The translations under genes and the position numbers were made by a program. 64,000 nt of DNA from Paralithodes platypus (lineage: Eukaryota > Arthropoda > Malacostraca > Decapoda > Lithodidae): contig CM064512.1 of assembly GCA_032716605.1 (NCBI GenBank), forward strand, positions 24,933,781 to 24,997,780. The letters run 5' to 3'. Below are positions 32,446-43,819 of the stretch, one piece after another (positions within the stretch are counted from its first letter, which is position 1; each line of letters begins with the position of its first letter). Under the pieces are notes generated by a model that was given only the letters and a program-made list of their open reading frames with translations, had not been told where the DNA came from and searched no databases.

Positions 32446-34152
32446 TGTGACGCCTCCCGGCGTTAACAGAATGGTTGCGTGGGCCATTGCAGCTCGCTAG
32501 CGCTCGCCAGGATGGGGGGATGGGCTACAGTTGTCCTAGAATGATCTGCTTTGTGTGATTGGTGTCGTGTGGCCACAGACAGTCTAGAAATGGTCTTTGT
32601 TTTGGTCTGTGACCGCGCCTTATATTTTATATTCGCTATAATATAAATGTTGCTTGTGTGGGAGGCGAGCGAGAGAGGGTGAGGGGGTACACCTGGCAGC
32701 GGGGTGAGCTACCACGCGGCTCGCTTGGGCGCTGACGGCGTTGGCGGCCGGGTGGTCAACTAGTCCCTGCCCATCGCGGCCTCATGTTTTTAACCAGCTC
32801 AGAGCTTGCCTGACACGCATACCGCCTAGATCCTTTGCAATTCTGTCCCCCATACTCACCACTTTGCATACTATTTCTCTCTCTCGACTTCTCCTTTCTC
32901 ATTCTCTAATCTTTATTAAACTCAACATCCCTTCTGGTTTCAGCATAGACGTTCACCGTCGACCAGTCGTATTGTACGCGAAGCTCTCAGATATTTCCTT
33001 GTATTAGGTTAAGGAGGTATTATGCTTTATTGAGGGTTAGAGAGACGGACTTTTCCGTGTGTGTCCTCTCTCGGGAAGGTTGTAGACCGGTATATGTCTC
33101 CCTGGCAAGGTGTTGAGTGATTCTGCTTGGTTATTTAAAGCTAGACTAGGGGTAAGGTTACTGTGTCGTTGTCTCCGATGTGTGCGGTGTTAGCTAAGCC
33201 CTGCACGACATCGACAGGTACTGTGGGAGCCTAAGTTGTCTTCGGGTGGGTTTACTTTGCGAGCACAGCGCTGTGGTGTGAGAGGGCCATAGCCTATCCC
33301 TCACAACATAGTGCTGCCTCTTTGTGTTGACTTCTGAGGGATCGCCAGGATAGAACTAGGTACTAGAGACCTAGATTTATCAAGAGAGCATCCCCGTCAT
33401 ATAACGTAATCTTCATTATACCACCTTCGGACAACGTTAGGCTACGAGCCGCATGCTCACCCATTGTTGCCCTGCCTTGATACCCCAGCTAGACTTTATT
33501 AACTGAGCAGACACTGGTTAGAGATAAGCCCCCATTATTATATGTATGCAACATTATTATTCACTGCACTTTTAAGCCGAGGTTGTTGTTGAGTTGCACA
33601 ACCCTAGTAGGCTGTTGCGTTGTGTCACGAAGCATTTCTTTAGTTGTCGAGCATTACTACCTTTGCGCAGTCTTTATTATTCGCCTGCCTATTATTACTA
33701 TATGTCCTAGTATTTATTGGGACCCGTATTTTGCATTATAATTGTTCAAGATTCTTTACGAACATCTTCCCAGCATCAGACATATTTCAGAAGTTTCCAG
33801 TTGATGTTGCAGGACTAGCATTGCACTTTCTTTAATACAGGAGTGCCAGTTATTTGAGTATCTACCGTAACGATAATTAATCACGTTAACTATCTTTTCT
33901 TTGTGTAACCTAATCGAGTAATCTTTTACTGTTTGAGAATAGGCTGTTTCATCGAGCGTCAGCCTAGTGTGTGTGCACCAGTTACCGAGTCATAGGATAC
34001 CTCGTTGTCCAGGCACGACTCAGGGCGGTAATGGTGTTTTGTTTTCCAGTGTTTAAGGCAGGGGTTGGATCTAGTGTTACCGTTGTTGCATTTTGCCATT
34101 ATCTAGTCCAATGTTGAAGAGCCCTGTGTCTTTGAGAACCTGGATCGTAACA
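32446..34152 (+). repeat. 5' LTR of gypsy-1
   Basis: It starts TGTGACGCCTCCCGG and ends GATCGTAACA (TG...CA). A TATA-like AT-rich stretch (TTATATTTTATATTCGC, about 32620-32645) could be the promoter. LTR-related sequence also forms 60311-62103, in a diverged state. Confidence 0.95.
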
Positions 34153-34154
34153 AA

Positions 34155-34172
34155 TGGCGACCTAGCTCAGGA
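34155..34172 (+). promoter_or_regulatory. primer binding site of gypsy-1
   Basis: TGGCGACC begins two bases after the LTR. It is complementary to a tRNA 3' end of GGTCGCCA, as in arthropod elements primed by tRNA-Arg. The tRNA assignment is inference. Confidence 0.6.
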
Positions 34173-34362
34173 TCTTGTGAACTAAGAGATAATTGCAGGA
34201 TTGTTGTGGTCATTTGTTTTATTGAGGAATATAGTGGGCACGTTAATTTGTTTTTGGCAAAGTAGTATAGCACTTGAGAGTCTTCAGACATTTTGGCAAG
34301 TGAATAGTGCTACATAAGAGTTTGGGGTACTTCTTTTCTGAATATTGTGGTGAGAAATTTTT

Positions 34363-35942
34363 GTGAGCATCATGTCTTATACCGGGTCAGAGGAGAATGG
34401 AGACACAGTACGTAATGTCGAGACTGAGGAACAACAGTATGATGAAAGGGTTAATCGGGTGAACTGTGAGGAGGATGCTAGAATATTTTTGCAATGGCCT
34501 GTTACTGCCGAGCGGTTGGAGGGTATGGGTCGGTACGGTCTTCAATGCCTGGCCACAGCTATCGGTCATGCGGTTACTAGCAGCATGACCAAGGATAACT
34601 TGATAACGTGTGTACTGGGCAGGGTGACTGGTGAGCGAGATGGGTTGAGTGCTCAGAGCCCTTCGGCCATGCTTCCCCTACACTCGACTCCCAGTCATCC
34701 CAGTGGTTTGCCGACCCCAGGTACGCTTCCACAGGTGGGTGGTGACTGGCAGGGTGGGTTGCCCCTCGGGGGACCACCGGTAATTTCAAACATTGTAGCA
34801 CCTTCACCTCTCAAGGGTTAACGCCAGAATTATTGCTTCAGCTCGAATTAGCTAAGATCCAGCAGCAAATAGAATTAGCCAAGATAGAAGAGAGAAAAAC
34901 TATCAGTCATGAGCACATAGAGCTAGCAAAAATCCAAGCTGAGTCGACTAGGTACTGTGCCGACATGGACGTAGAGAAGTCGCGAGTAGAGACAACGGGA
35001 CAGCGACTTGGGGCTGGTAACCGCGTTCATGAGCAGTCTCTCTCGCACTTATTGAAACTGGTTCCGGTGTTTGATGAGAGTGGTGTAACAGAATTTTTCA
35101 CACGCTTTGAAAAGAAGTGCCAGGAACACCAGTGGCCAGAGAATAAATGGGCAGCACTTGTATCCTCTAGATTAATAGGCAAGGGTCTTAAAGCCTATGA
35201 TGCGTTGCCTATAGAGTCTTGTATTATCTATGAGGAACTCAAGGAGGCTGTCCTGAGAGCATACGAACTACAACCAGAAACGTACAGGTTGAAGTTCCGG
35301 GGTGTTACCAAGGGTCGGGAGAGCACCTTTTTGGAGCATGGCCGGGAGCTGTCCGATGCTTTTGGGAATTGGCTGAGGTCGGAGAAAGCTACTACGTTTG
35401 ACGACATTAAACAGTTGGTGCTTTTAGAGCAGTTTTTCAAATGCACGGGCGGCGACTTGACGTTAAACCTTAAAGAAAAGCAACCAAAAAATCTACAGGA
35501 GGCAGCTGAGATGGCTGACCTCCGGCTATCACTAATTCGTGGGTGCGGGTCTGCCCAGCGTAGTGAGGCAGGTAACAAGGGGCGGGACGCCCCACCCCCC
35601 CGAGTTAGTGATATACCTTATGCAAACAAGTACAAGAGCCATGATACCAAGACTGACCACAAGACTAGCACCGTCCCATTTAAGAAGGGGCCGGGCCCTT
35701 CCCAGTACCAAGGGAAGCCCAAAGGGGAGTTGGAGTGTTATCATTGTCATAAAAAGGGGCACTTTGCAAGAGTCTGTCCTAGCAAACCACCTACAGCAGC
35801 TGTGTCTTTGGCCTGCAACATTGGTGTGTCTCCGAAGTCATCTGAGTTTGCCCGGGGCAGTTCGTCAGAGGCTGAGGCACAGCCAATGCAGAAGCACCTG
35901 GGAGGCTCGAACCCTGCTCAGGATGTTTTTTTGCGACCATAG
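34363..35942 (+). pseudogene. gag of gypsy-1 with SCAN-like domain and zinc knuckle
   Basis: Two frames make up the gag: 34363-34821 (N-terminal domain with CLATAIGHAVTSS and a Pro-rich part) and 34833-35942. A frameshift near 34821 splits them; the related gypsy-2 gag is continuous across this point. The second frame starts with a coiled coil (LAKIQQQIELAKIEE), then a capsid region with YELQPETYRLKFRG and LLEQFFKCTGGDL, resembling the SCAN domain, and a CCHC knuckle (CYHCHKKGHFARVC). It would package the RNA. Published work traces the vertebrate SCAN domain to Gmr1-like gag, which fits. Confidence 0.85.
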
Positions 35943-36333
35943 AGGGCGGGGTTGCGTGATGTGGGCGGGGCGCAAGCATGGAGTAGAGGTCTTGCGTGAT
36001 ACAGGTGCTTCCCAGACTCTGATGAAAAACTTGACTGGCTACCCTATAAACGCAGCTCGGGTGGTGGTGGTGCAGGGTATTAATGCAACTCGGTCATACC
36101 CGCTGGTGCGGTTGGAGTTGGAGGTGGATGGTGTGGCACGTGAATTGGATGTCGGGATTGTGGAGAAACTGCCAGTGGAGGGCGTCGACCTTCTTCTCGG
36201 CAACGACTTTGCAATGCCCGCTTCTGAGGTTCTACCCTTAGTCGTTACCGAGAGGCCGGCCGACGTGAGTAGGGAAGAGCAAGAGTGGGTCAAGCGGTGC
36301 CAGACACAACCCATGGCGTGTGTTGTCACCTGA
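35926..36333 (+). pseudogene. aspartic protease domain of gypsy-1
   Basis: After CDHRGRGCVMWAG comes VLRDTGASQTL, with the catalytic DTGA, and later EGVDLLLGNDF, the second protease signature. It is in a different frame from gag, so it depends either on programmed frameshifting or on a mutation. The frame ends at TGA (36331-36333), where gypsy-2 has an Arg codon; a C-to-T change at a CGA would explain it. Confidence 0.8.
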
Positions 36334-37296
36334 GCTCGGGCAGCTAAAGTGTCACAGCCTAGTCCTCCGTCTTCAGACCAGCGGAGGAACGATCAACAGG
36401 AGGAGGCTAAAGCTGGAGTTGGTTTTAAGAGTTTTGACTCGGCGGCTCTCCTGGGTGATTCAGTATTAGCACCATTACTTAATTCTGGAGTAGCCCCTGG
36501 GTCTGTCATCGAGAGAGACGAGGCTGGGCATGACGAGTCTCCACGACAGCAACGTTATGTACATCGAGAGAGACAGAGGGAGCAGCCCAGTATCGGGGAA
36601 GGTCATGCATTGCTCCGGGAGCAGTTAGATCGCTTGGCACCCTCAGATATACGTCGGTTGCAACTAGAGGACCCTGAGCTCCAAACGTGTGCTAATGGAG
36701 CTGTAGAGCTCGACGAGGACGGCGATGCACAGCCAGGAGATTTTTTTTTAGAAGGCATCCTCTATAGGCGTTTTCAAGACCCTAAACGTAGTTGGCAAGA
36801 GGGTCCGGAGTAGTGGACCAGTTGGTGGTGCCACGGGAGTGCAGGGATAGCCTACAGAGGTTGGCGCATGACATACCACTGGCAGGACATCTAGGGGTGA
36901 GAAAAACGGTGGCGGCTTTAGAAAAATTGTTTGGTGGCCGGGGTTGAAGGGGCAGGTGGTAACCTGGATAGCAAGGTGTCATACGTGCCAGAGGGTTGGA
37001 AAACCTAACCAAACAATTCCGAGAGCCCCGTTGCACCCCATTCCTGTCAGTGGACCGCCCTTCAGTAAGGTCATCATTGATATGGTCGGACCCCTAACCC
37101 CTACTAGTGCCGGTAATAAATTTCTGTTAACTATCATGGATGTGGCCACTCGTTATCCTGATGCATATCCAATGAGAAATGGCACGGCGAAAACTGTTGT
37201 CCGGAACCTGCTCTTGTATTGCTCGCGGTATGGTTACCCGCAAGAGGTGCAATCGGACCAAGGTTCTAATTTTACCTCTAATCTGTTCAACAAACT
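36334..37296 (+). pseudogene. integrase N-terminal and catalytic part of gypsy-1
   Basis: A spacer region (36349-36813) leads, after frameshifts near 36805 and 36930, to the zinc-binding HHCC part (AHDIPLAGHLG at 36865; CHTCQ at 36978) and the DDE core (KVIIDMVGPL, then QSDQGSNF). Another one-base shift near 37292 leads to the Glu-bearing helix in the next frame. Integrase would insert the cDNA. It lies upstream of RT, unlike typical gypsy elements. Confidence 0.85.
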
Positions 37297-39441
37297 ATGA
37301 TTCAGCATGGCATCAGCACTGTCGTCTCTTCTGCGTATCACCCGGAGAGTCAAGGGGTGTTGGAGAGGTGGCACGCCACGCTGAAAAACATGCTTCGATG
37401 TTATTGCGCAGAGAACGGAAAGGATTGGGACCTTGGTCTGCCGTATGTTTTGTTCGCGGCAAGAGAAGTACCTGGAGAGAGTCTCGGTTTCAGTCCGAAT
37501 GAGCTTGTTTTCGGGCATCAGGTGAGGGGCCCTCTCCACATGGTGAAGGAGATTTGGGAGGGTACCGCTAAGCCATGTTCTATGTTGAGACACGTCCTCG
37601 AGAGCAGAGAGAGAATGCTTAGAAGTCTGGAGCTGGCCGGGCGTAATTTGGTGAGTTCGCAGGCCCGTATGAAGGACAGGTACGATACTAAGGCGAAACT
37701 CCGGGAGTTTCAGGTAGGTCAAGAGGTGTTGGTCCTGTTGCCTTTGGCAGGTCATCCTCTGGCTGCCAAGTACGCTGGGCCTTATCGGGTGGTGTCAAAG
37801 ATCTCCGATCTGGATTACCTCGTTGCCACTCCAGACCGGAAGAAGCGTAACCAACTATGCCACATTAATTTGTTGAAGGAGTATGTGAGGCGCCCACCTG
37901 AGTCACTAGCTGTCCCTGTGTTGACCTGCTGCAGTCATGGTGGAGAAGGAGAGGGGGGCAGCAATGATCAGGTAGATGATAACTGGGATTGTCATGTCTC
38001 GGCTGATCAGTGGGCGGGGAATTCGAGCCAATGTGCGCATGATGCGCTGGCGCACCTGCCGGAGGAACAGCAGGTGGCAGTGCAGCGCCTGTTCGATTCA
38101 TACCCCACTGTATTTGCCGAGCACCCAGGCATCACTACTCAAGCGGTGCATGACGTCGATGTAGGAGAGCACCCCCCCTTCAAGTCGATACCTTATCGGG
38201 TGCCACCCATTAAACTCCCAGCGCTCAGGGATGAGCTGGAGTATATGTTGGCGAGAGGCTTGATCGAGAAGGGGGCAGTACGGTGGACTTCTCCTGTCAC
38301 TCTGCAGCCCAAACCTGATGGAAAAGTTCGGTTCTGCATTGACTTTAGGCGGTTGAATTGGTTGACCCCCACCAATACATATCCTCTTCCCCGGGTGGAT
38401 GACAGTGTGGATAAGATCGGGAAAGCAAGGTACTTGACCAAGGTAGACCTCGTCAAAGGCTACTGGCAAGTACCACTGTCTGAGCGGGCTAAAGAGGTGT
38501 GCGGGTTTGTGGTGGATGGCAGTACTTACCGTTGCAACGTGATGCCATATGGTCTGAAAAATGCACCGGCCACTTTCCAGAGCTTAATGAACGACATCGT
38601 AGCAGACATCCCAAACTGTACTGTCTACCTTGATGACGTGATCATTTATGACAACGATTTCCAAAGTCACTGTGAGCACATAGAAGCCTTATTTAGTCAA
38701 CTTAGTAAAGCAGGCTTGGTGGTTAATCTGGGCAAGTGTGACTTTGTGCAAGCCACGGTGCAGTATATGGGGTTTGTGGTTGGGTTAGGGCAGGTGAGCC
38801 CGCCCCAACAGAAGATACAGGCTATCGACTTGTTCCCCAGGCCGACCACCAAGCGGCAGATCATGAGATTTTTGGGCATGATTGGGTATTACCGCCGCTT
38901 TATAAGAGGTTATTCTACTGTGTTAGCTCCTTTGACAGATCTACTAGCTAAAGATAAAAAGTTCCGCTGGGCACCTGAGTGTGAGCAGGCGTTTCGAGTA
39001 GTTAAACACCTTTTATGCACCCACCCTATCCTCAGGGCCCCGGACTTTGAACGACCATTTCAGTTGGCGACTGATGCCAGCGGAGTAGGGGCTGGTGCCA
39101 TACTTTTGCAGACAGACGAGGAAGGTCTTGAGCATCCAGTCAGTTTCTTTTCAAAGAAATTTAATTCAGCACAGAAAAACTATTCGGTTGTTGAAAAGGA
39201 ACTGCTGGCAATCGTGTTAGCGCTCAGACACTTTGAGGTCTATGTTCCTGCCTATGGGCCAGTCGTGGTAGTGTATACCGACCACCACCCGCTTAAATTC
39301 CTCGATCAATTCCACAACCGGAATATGAGGCTGACCAGATGGTCGCTCATGTTGCAAGAGTACAACTTAGACATTCGCCATATTGCCGGATGTGAGAATG
39401 TGATTGCGGACTGTTTGTCGCGGGTGGAGGATCCGGGGTAG
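37297..39441 (+). CDS. integrase C-terminus, reverse transcriptase and RNase H of gypsy-1
   Basis: A 714-residue open frame. Residues 14-23 (AYHPESQGVLE) carry the last catalytic Glu of integrase, then the C-terminal domain (FQVGQEVLVLLP; YAGPYRVV). After a linker, RT begins near 290: KPDGKVRFCIDFRRLN, LTKVDLVKGYWQVPL (motif A), NAPATFQSLM and YLDD (444-447). RNase H follows: LATDASGVGAGAI (about 590), EKELLAIVLALRHF and YTDHHPLKFLD (about 661), ending in ENVIADCLSRV and a stop. Start ATG at 37297 is fortuitous, since the true frame begins upstream across a frameshift. All RT and RNase H catalytic acids seem present. Confidence 0.95.
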   Translation: MIQHGISTVVSSAYHPESQGVLERWHATLKNMLRCYCAENGKDWDLGLPYVLFAAREVPGESLGFSPNELVFGHQVRGPLHMVKEIWEGTAKPCSMLRHVLESRERMLRSLELAGRNLVSSQARMKDRYDTKAKLREFQVGQEVLVLLPLAGHPLAAKYAGPYRVVSKISDLDYLVATPDRKKRNQLCHINLLKEYVRRPPESLAVPVLTCCSHGGEGEGGSNDQVDDNWDCHVSADQWAGNSSQCAHDALAHLPEEQQVAVQRLFDSYPTVFAEHPGITTQAVHDVDVGEHPPFKSIPYRVPPIKLPALRDELEYMLARGLIEKGAVRWTSPVTLQPKPDGKVRFCIDFRRLNWLTPTNTYPLPRVDDSVDKIGKARYLTKVDLVKGYWQVPLSERAKEVCGFVVDGSTYRCNVMPYGLKNAPATFQSLMNDIVADIPNCTVYLDDVIIYDNDFQSHCEHIEALFSQLSKAGLVVNLGKCDFVQATVQYMGFVVGLGQVSPPQQKIQAIDLFPRPTTKRQIMRFLGMIGYYRRFIRGYSTVLAPLTDLLAKDKKFRWAPECEQAFRVVKHLLCTHPILRAPDFERPFQLATDASGVGAGAILLQTDEEGLEHPVSFFSKKFNSAQKNYSVVEKELLAIVLALRHFEVYVPAYGPVVVVYTDHHPLKFLDQFHNRNMRLTRWSLMLQEYNLDIRHIAGCENVIADCLSRVEDPG

Positions 39442-39944
39442 GCTACCACAGTTTGTTGGTATAGCCTCCTGTCTTGGCTCGCGGTGTATTTTTGCGCTGG
39501 TGCTTGTTGGCTCGCGTGTGTAGCATCAGCGTAGGGTCACAGGGCAGGAGTTGTTGGCTTTGATTAGAAAAAACAAAATTAGGCTACATCTATAGTAGCC
39601 GCCAAAAACAACATTAAAATAAAATATGAAAAATTAAATAAAAACTCTTTCTTTTTAATAATTAATTTTAAGATAATATTGTAGCGGAGTACTGAGTGCA
39701 GATGATTTTCCCTCAGTAGGCTGTGCTTCTTAAGGCTCGCTCTGGGAGAACAATGTTATGAATTAATGTATTATGTTTGGGAAGGGTGATAAGATTTTTG
39801 TTTTTATATATATAAATGTTGTTGATTTTTTTTTTGGAGGAGACTGAGCTTGCATTCCATGAGTGGCAGAGTGGTTAGGAGTGGCAGATTCTAGCGACAT
39901 TCTGCCTGTTCAGATATGGGCTCATGGTTGAGTGTCCCATATCT

Positions 39945-39953
39945 TGGGGGGGG
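39945..39953 (+). promoter_or_regulatory. polypurine tract of gypsy-1
   Basis: GGGGGGGG sits immediately before the 3' LTR and would prime plus-strand synthesis. The 500 bp between the pol stop (39441) and here has no coding signal. Confidence 0.75.
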
Positions 39954-41656
39954 TGTGACGCCTCCCGGCTTTAACAGAATGGTTGCGTGGGGCATTGCAG
40001 CTCGCTAGCGCTCGCCAGGATGGGGGGATGGGCTACAGTTGTCCTAGAATGATCTGCTTTATTTAATTGGTGTCGTGTGGCCACAGACAGTCTAGAAATG
40101 GTCTTTGTTTTGGTCTGTGACCGTGCCTTATATTTTATATTCGCTATAATATAAATGTTGCTTGTGTGGGAGGCGAGCGAGAGAGGGTGAGGGGGTACAC
40201 CTGGCAGCGGGGTGAGCTATGACGCGGCTCGCTTGGGCGCTGACGGCGTTGGCGGCCGGGTGGTCAACTAGTCCCTGCCCATCGCGGCCTCGTGTTTTAT
40301 ACCAGCTCAGAGCTTGCCTGACACGCGTACCGCCTAGATCCTTTGCAATTCTGTCCCCCATACTCGCCACTTTGCATACTATTTCTCTCTCGACTTCTCC
40401 TTTCTCATTCTCTAATCTTTATTAAACTCAACATCCCTTCTGGTTTCAGCATAGACGTTCACCGTCGACCAGTCGTATTGTACGCGAAGCTCTCAGATAT
40501 TTCCATGTATTAGGTTAAGGAGGTATTATGCTTTATTGAGGGTTAGAGAGACGGACTTTTCCGTGTGTGTCCTCTCTCGGGAAGGTTGTAGACCGGTATA
40601 TGTCTCCCTGGCAAGGTGTTGAGTGATTCTGCTTGGTTATTTAAAGCTAGACTAGGGGTAAGGTTACTGTGTCGTTGTCTCCGATGTGTGCAGTGTTAGC
40701 TAAGCCCTGCACGACATCGACAGGTACTGTGGGAGCCTAAGTTGTCTTCGGGGGGGTTTACTTTGCGAGCACAGCGCTGTGGTGTGAGAGGGCCATAGCC
40801 TATCCCTCACAACATAGTGCTGCCTCTTTGTGTTGACTTCTGAGGGATCGCCAGGATAGAACTAGGTACTAGAGACCTAGATTTATCAAGAGAGCATCCC
40901 CGTCATATAACGTAATCTTCATTATACCACCTTCGGACAACGTTAGGCTACGAGCCGCATGCTCACCCATTGTTGCCCTGCCTTGATACCCCAGCTAGAC
41001 TTTATTAACTGAGCAGACACTGGTTAGAGATAAGCCCCCATTATTATATGTATGCAACATTATTATTCACTGCACTTTTGAGCCGAGGTTGTTGTTGAGT
41101 TGCACAACCCTAGTAGGCTGTTGCGTTGTGTCACGAAGCATTTCTTTAGTTGTCGAGCATTACGACCTTTGCGCAGTCTTTATTATTCGCCTGCCTATTA
41201 TTACTATATGTCCTAGTATTTATTGTGACCCGTATTCTGCATTATAATTGTTCAAGATTCTTTACGAACATCTTCCCAGCATCAGACTTATTTCAGAAGT
41301 TTCCAGTTGATGTTGCAGGACTAGCATTGCACTTTCTTTAATACAGTAGTGCCAGTTATTTGAGTATCTACCGTAACGCTAATTAATCAAGTTAACTATC
41401 TTTTCTTTGTGTAACCTAATCGAGTAATCTTTTACTGTTTGAGAATAGGCTGTTTCATCGAGCGTCAGCCTAGTGTGTGCACCAGTTACCGAGTCATAGG
41501 ATACCTCGTTGTCCAGGCACGACTCAGGGCGGTAATGGTGTTTTGTTTTCCAGTGTTTAAGGCAGGGGTTGGATCTAGTGTTACCGTTGTTGCATTTTGC
41601 CATTATCTAGTCCAATGTTGAAGAGCCCTGTGTCTTTGAGAACCTGGATCGTAACA
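39954..41656 (+). repeat. 3' LTR of gypsy-1
   Basis: Same boundaries as the 5' LTR (TGTGACGCC to GTAACA). Differences include a 2-bp loss in a CT tract and another in a GT tract, and scattered substitutions. Confidence 0.95.
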
Positions 41657-41660
41657 CTTG

Positions 41661-41999
41661 TAATAGATCATATGGTCAATATTTACCAGACTCGCAACAG
41701 CTATTTTCAAGTTTTGTTTTTGTGTTTTTGTATCGTTTTTTTAGATTTATTAGCTTCCTATATTATTAGTGATTATTACCGGAAATATTGACCGAAAAAT
41801 CCCAAGCTTTAAGATTGTTGGGTATAAAGTTATAAACTAATAACTAATGGGTAAATACTAATACTAATTTCCGGTAATAATCAGTATGTATTAATCACTA
41901 TTATTGGAAGATAATAAACCCAAAAAACAATACAAAAAACTAAAAGAAACTTGAAAATAGCTGTTGCGAGTCTGGTAAATATTGACCGATCATATTATT
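41661..41999. mobile_element. foldback (inverted-repeat) element inside hAT
   Basis: The left part (GGTCAATATTTACCAGACTC, GCAACAGCTATTTTCAAG, onward to TTATTACCGGAAAT at about 41785) is repeated inverted on the right (ending near 41990). The arms are about 125 bp, imperfect, around a roughly 80-bp centre. It lies next to the gypsy-1 LTR. There is no coding frame, so it would be a non-autonomous MITE or an inverted duplication. Confidence 0.75.
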
Positions 42000-42082
42000 G
42001 AGTTATAACTTATCAAGATTCATCAGGTTTGTGACATAGGATTTAATTTACATGAATTACTGAGTGTTTTTACTAGCCTAAA

Positions 42083-42600
42083 ATGGCTCCCCAAACAAGT
42101 GAAGTGTGGAAATATTTTGAGTGTATTTCCAGTAACTGTGCACAGTGTAAAATTTGCAAGGGTAACTTCTCTCGAAAAGGACGTGGAACAAGTAATTTAC
42201 GTAAGTTACGCAGTCATTTGTAAAGCAAGCACCCAGAGAAATACATAGACATTCATGATAAAGAAAAGGAAAAAAAGTTCACTAAGTCAACATCAAACAT
42301 CTCCAACACCATCATCATCACTAGTTGCTCAAGGGAATCTTAAGCAGCAAACAATTGAGAGCAGCTTGGACAAAAAAAGAAAGTGGGACAAAAATGATGT
42401 CCAAACAAAGTCAATGGACTGTAAGATTGCAGAAATAATCGTTCTTGATGACTTGCCTTTCAGCCATGTAGAGGATTGTGGCTTTCAGAGGCTGATGAGG
42501 CATGCTTTACCACAGTATCTATTAAAGCAAACAAGATATTACAGAGACTTGATATGTGAGGAAATGTATCCATTGGTAGAAGGTAAGATAAGTGTTTAAT
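42083..42600 (+). pseudogene. hAT transposase N-terminus: BED zinc finger
   Basis: ATG at 42083 opens a BED-finger frame: VWKYFECISSNCAQCKICKG, TSNLRKLRSHL, stop TAA at 42221, then SKHPEKY. The C-x2-C and H-x4-H pattern is kept, but the stop breaks it. The frame moves and continues at 42255-42599 with Ser/Thr-rich linker and the hAT segment VLDDLPFSHVEDCGFQRLM and ALPQYLLKQTRYYRD. BED fingers bind the transposon ends. Confidence 0.85.
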
Positions 42601-43819
42601 TCAATGCTGGATAAATGGAAGATTTCACCCGATGATGTACATTGTGTAGTGAGAGACGCAGGTGCAAATATGCAAAAAAATACTTTTTCTCTCAGAAGTG
42701 AAAAGTGTAGACTGTTTTGCACACCAGCTTCAACTGGTTGTTAAGAGTGGAATCAGTGTACAGAAATGTGTGTCAGATTTATTAGCTAAGTACAGGTCGA
42801 TTGCCACTCACTTCAACCATTCAGCGGCAGCTCAAGATGATTTAAAGAAAATCCAGTCTCGGTTAAATGTTCCTCAACTTTCTGTAGTACAAGATGTTCA
42901 AACTCGATGGAACAGTAGCCTTCATAATATTATGCTTGAGAGAATGAGTGAAATTAATGAAGCCATCTGCATCTACGCTTCAAGCAACACAAAGGTGAAA
43001 CCCCTGACAGCAGGTGATAATGCAATTATGAAGAACTGTATTGCTCGCCTTAAACCTTTCGATGACATAACAAAGACTGTTAGCTCTGCAAATTCTTGTT
43101 TGTCAGATGTGATACCTTTGGTTGCAACCTTAAAAGTTGTGCTTAATGATGGCACTAGTAACAATGAAGGAGTGACAACAATGACAGAAAAACTAAAGCT
43201 TGAGATCAACAGAAGATTTGACACCCTTCAAAACAACGATGCTTACGTTACAGCAACCTTTCTTGATCAGAGGTACACAAATAAGTTTCTTGAACCTTAT
43301 GCTTCACAAAGAGTAAAAATCAATTTGGGGCACAAGTGTGATGAACTGCTGCAGGGCACAAGAGAAACACTTTCCAAGAAGCAGAAGATTTCATCAAAAG
43401 AAGATCCAAGCACAAGCCTTACACCTTGTGCAAGAAGCATTACTGACTCAATGAATATCCTTTTAGCTTCTTCTAGCAGTGATGAGGAGGTCACAGAAGA
43501 ATTGTCAAAGGAAGCTTCATTCATGATTGAGGACTACCAAAAGAGAAAACGTTTGGAGGCACATGAAGACCCTCTGGCTTGGTGGAGAGAACATCGTGAA
43601 GCCTTTCCATGCCTTGTTCAGCTCGTTAGAACCTATTTATCATCCCCTTCAACAAGCGAAGCAAGTGAGCATCGGTTCAGTGAAGCAGGCCTTATCTATG
43701 ACGAAAAACGAAGTAGACTTTCTCCAGAAAGAGCCCAGAAGCTTCTCTTTCTGAAGTACAACTTACCAATTGTTCAGTATGAATATTCAAAATCGGGCTT
43801 TCATTTCATGTCTTCATAA
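42601..43819 (+). pseudogene. hAT transposase, RNase H-like remainder and hATC dimerisation domain
   Basis: 42607-42690 encodes KWKISPDDVHCVVRDAGANM, then after a one-base shift the frame 42662-43819 gives VDCFAHQLQLVVKSG, VQDVQTRWNSSLHNIMLER and, at the end, LAWWREHREAFPCLVQLVRT and SEHRFSEAGLIYDEKRSRLS, the hATC dimerisation domain of ZBED4/6-like proteins. Between CEEMYPLVEGKI and KWKIS about 80-100 residues are missing relative to the family, including the first catalytic Asp and its flanks. The element could not transpose itself. Confidence 0.85.

Larger units (their letters stand above)
32442..41660 (+). mobile_element. complete Ty3/gypsy element, Gmr1-type order (gypsy-1)
   Basis: Two long LTRs (1707 and 1703 bp, about two dozen substitutions by eye) flank a 5.8-kb interior with PBS, gag, protease, integrase, RT, RNase H and a polypurine tract. 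CTTG (32442-32445 and 41657-41660), or ACTTG if the LTR ends in AAC, is duplicated at the insertion site. Integrase comes before RT, as in copia elements, but RT and RNase H are gypsy-like. That order defines the Gmr1 group. Coding frames carry one stop and several frameshifts, so it is probably inactive although its LTRs are only about 1.5% diverged. It lies inside the hAT element. Confidence 0.95.

Noticed and set aside
34387..34807. Minus-strand frames opposite gag (also 35228-35979 and 37865-38469)
   Set aside because: They are antisense shadows of gag-pol, with no motif.
39855..39930. tRNA-like A box (GGCAGAGTGGTTAGGAG) before the gypsy-1 polypurine tract
   Set aside because: The B box is poor (GGTTGAGTGTCCC), the arms do not fold, and it is normal interior of the gypsy element.
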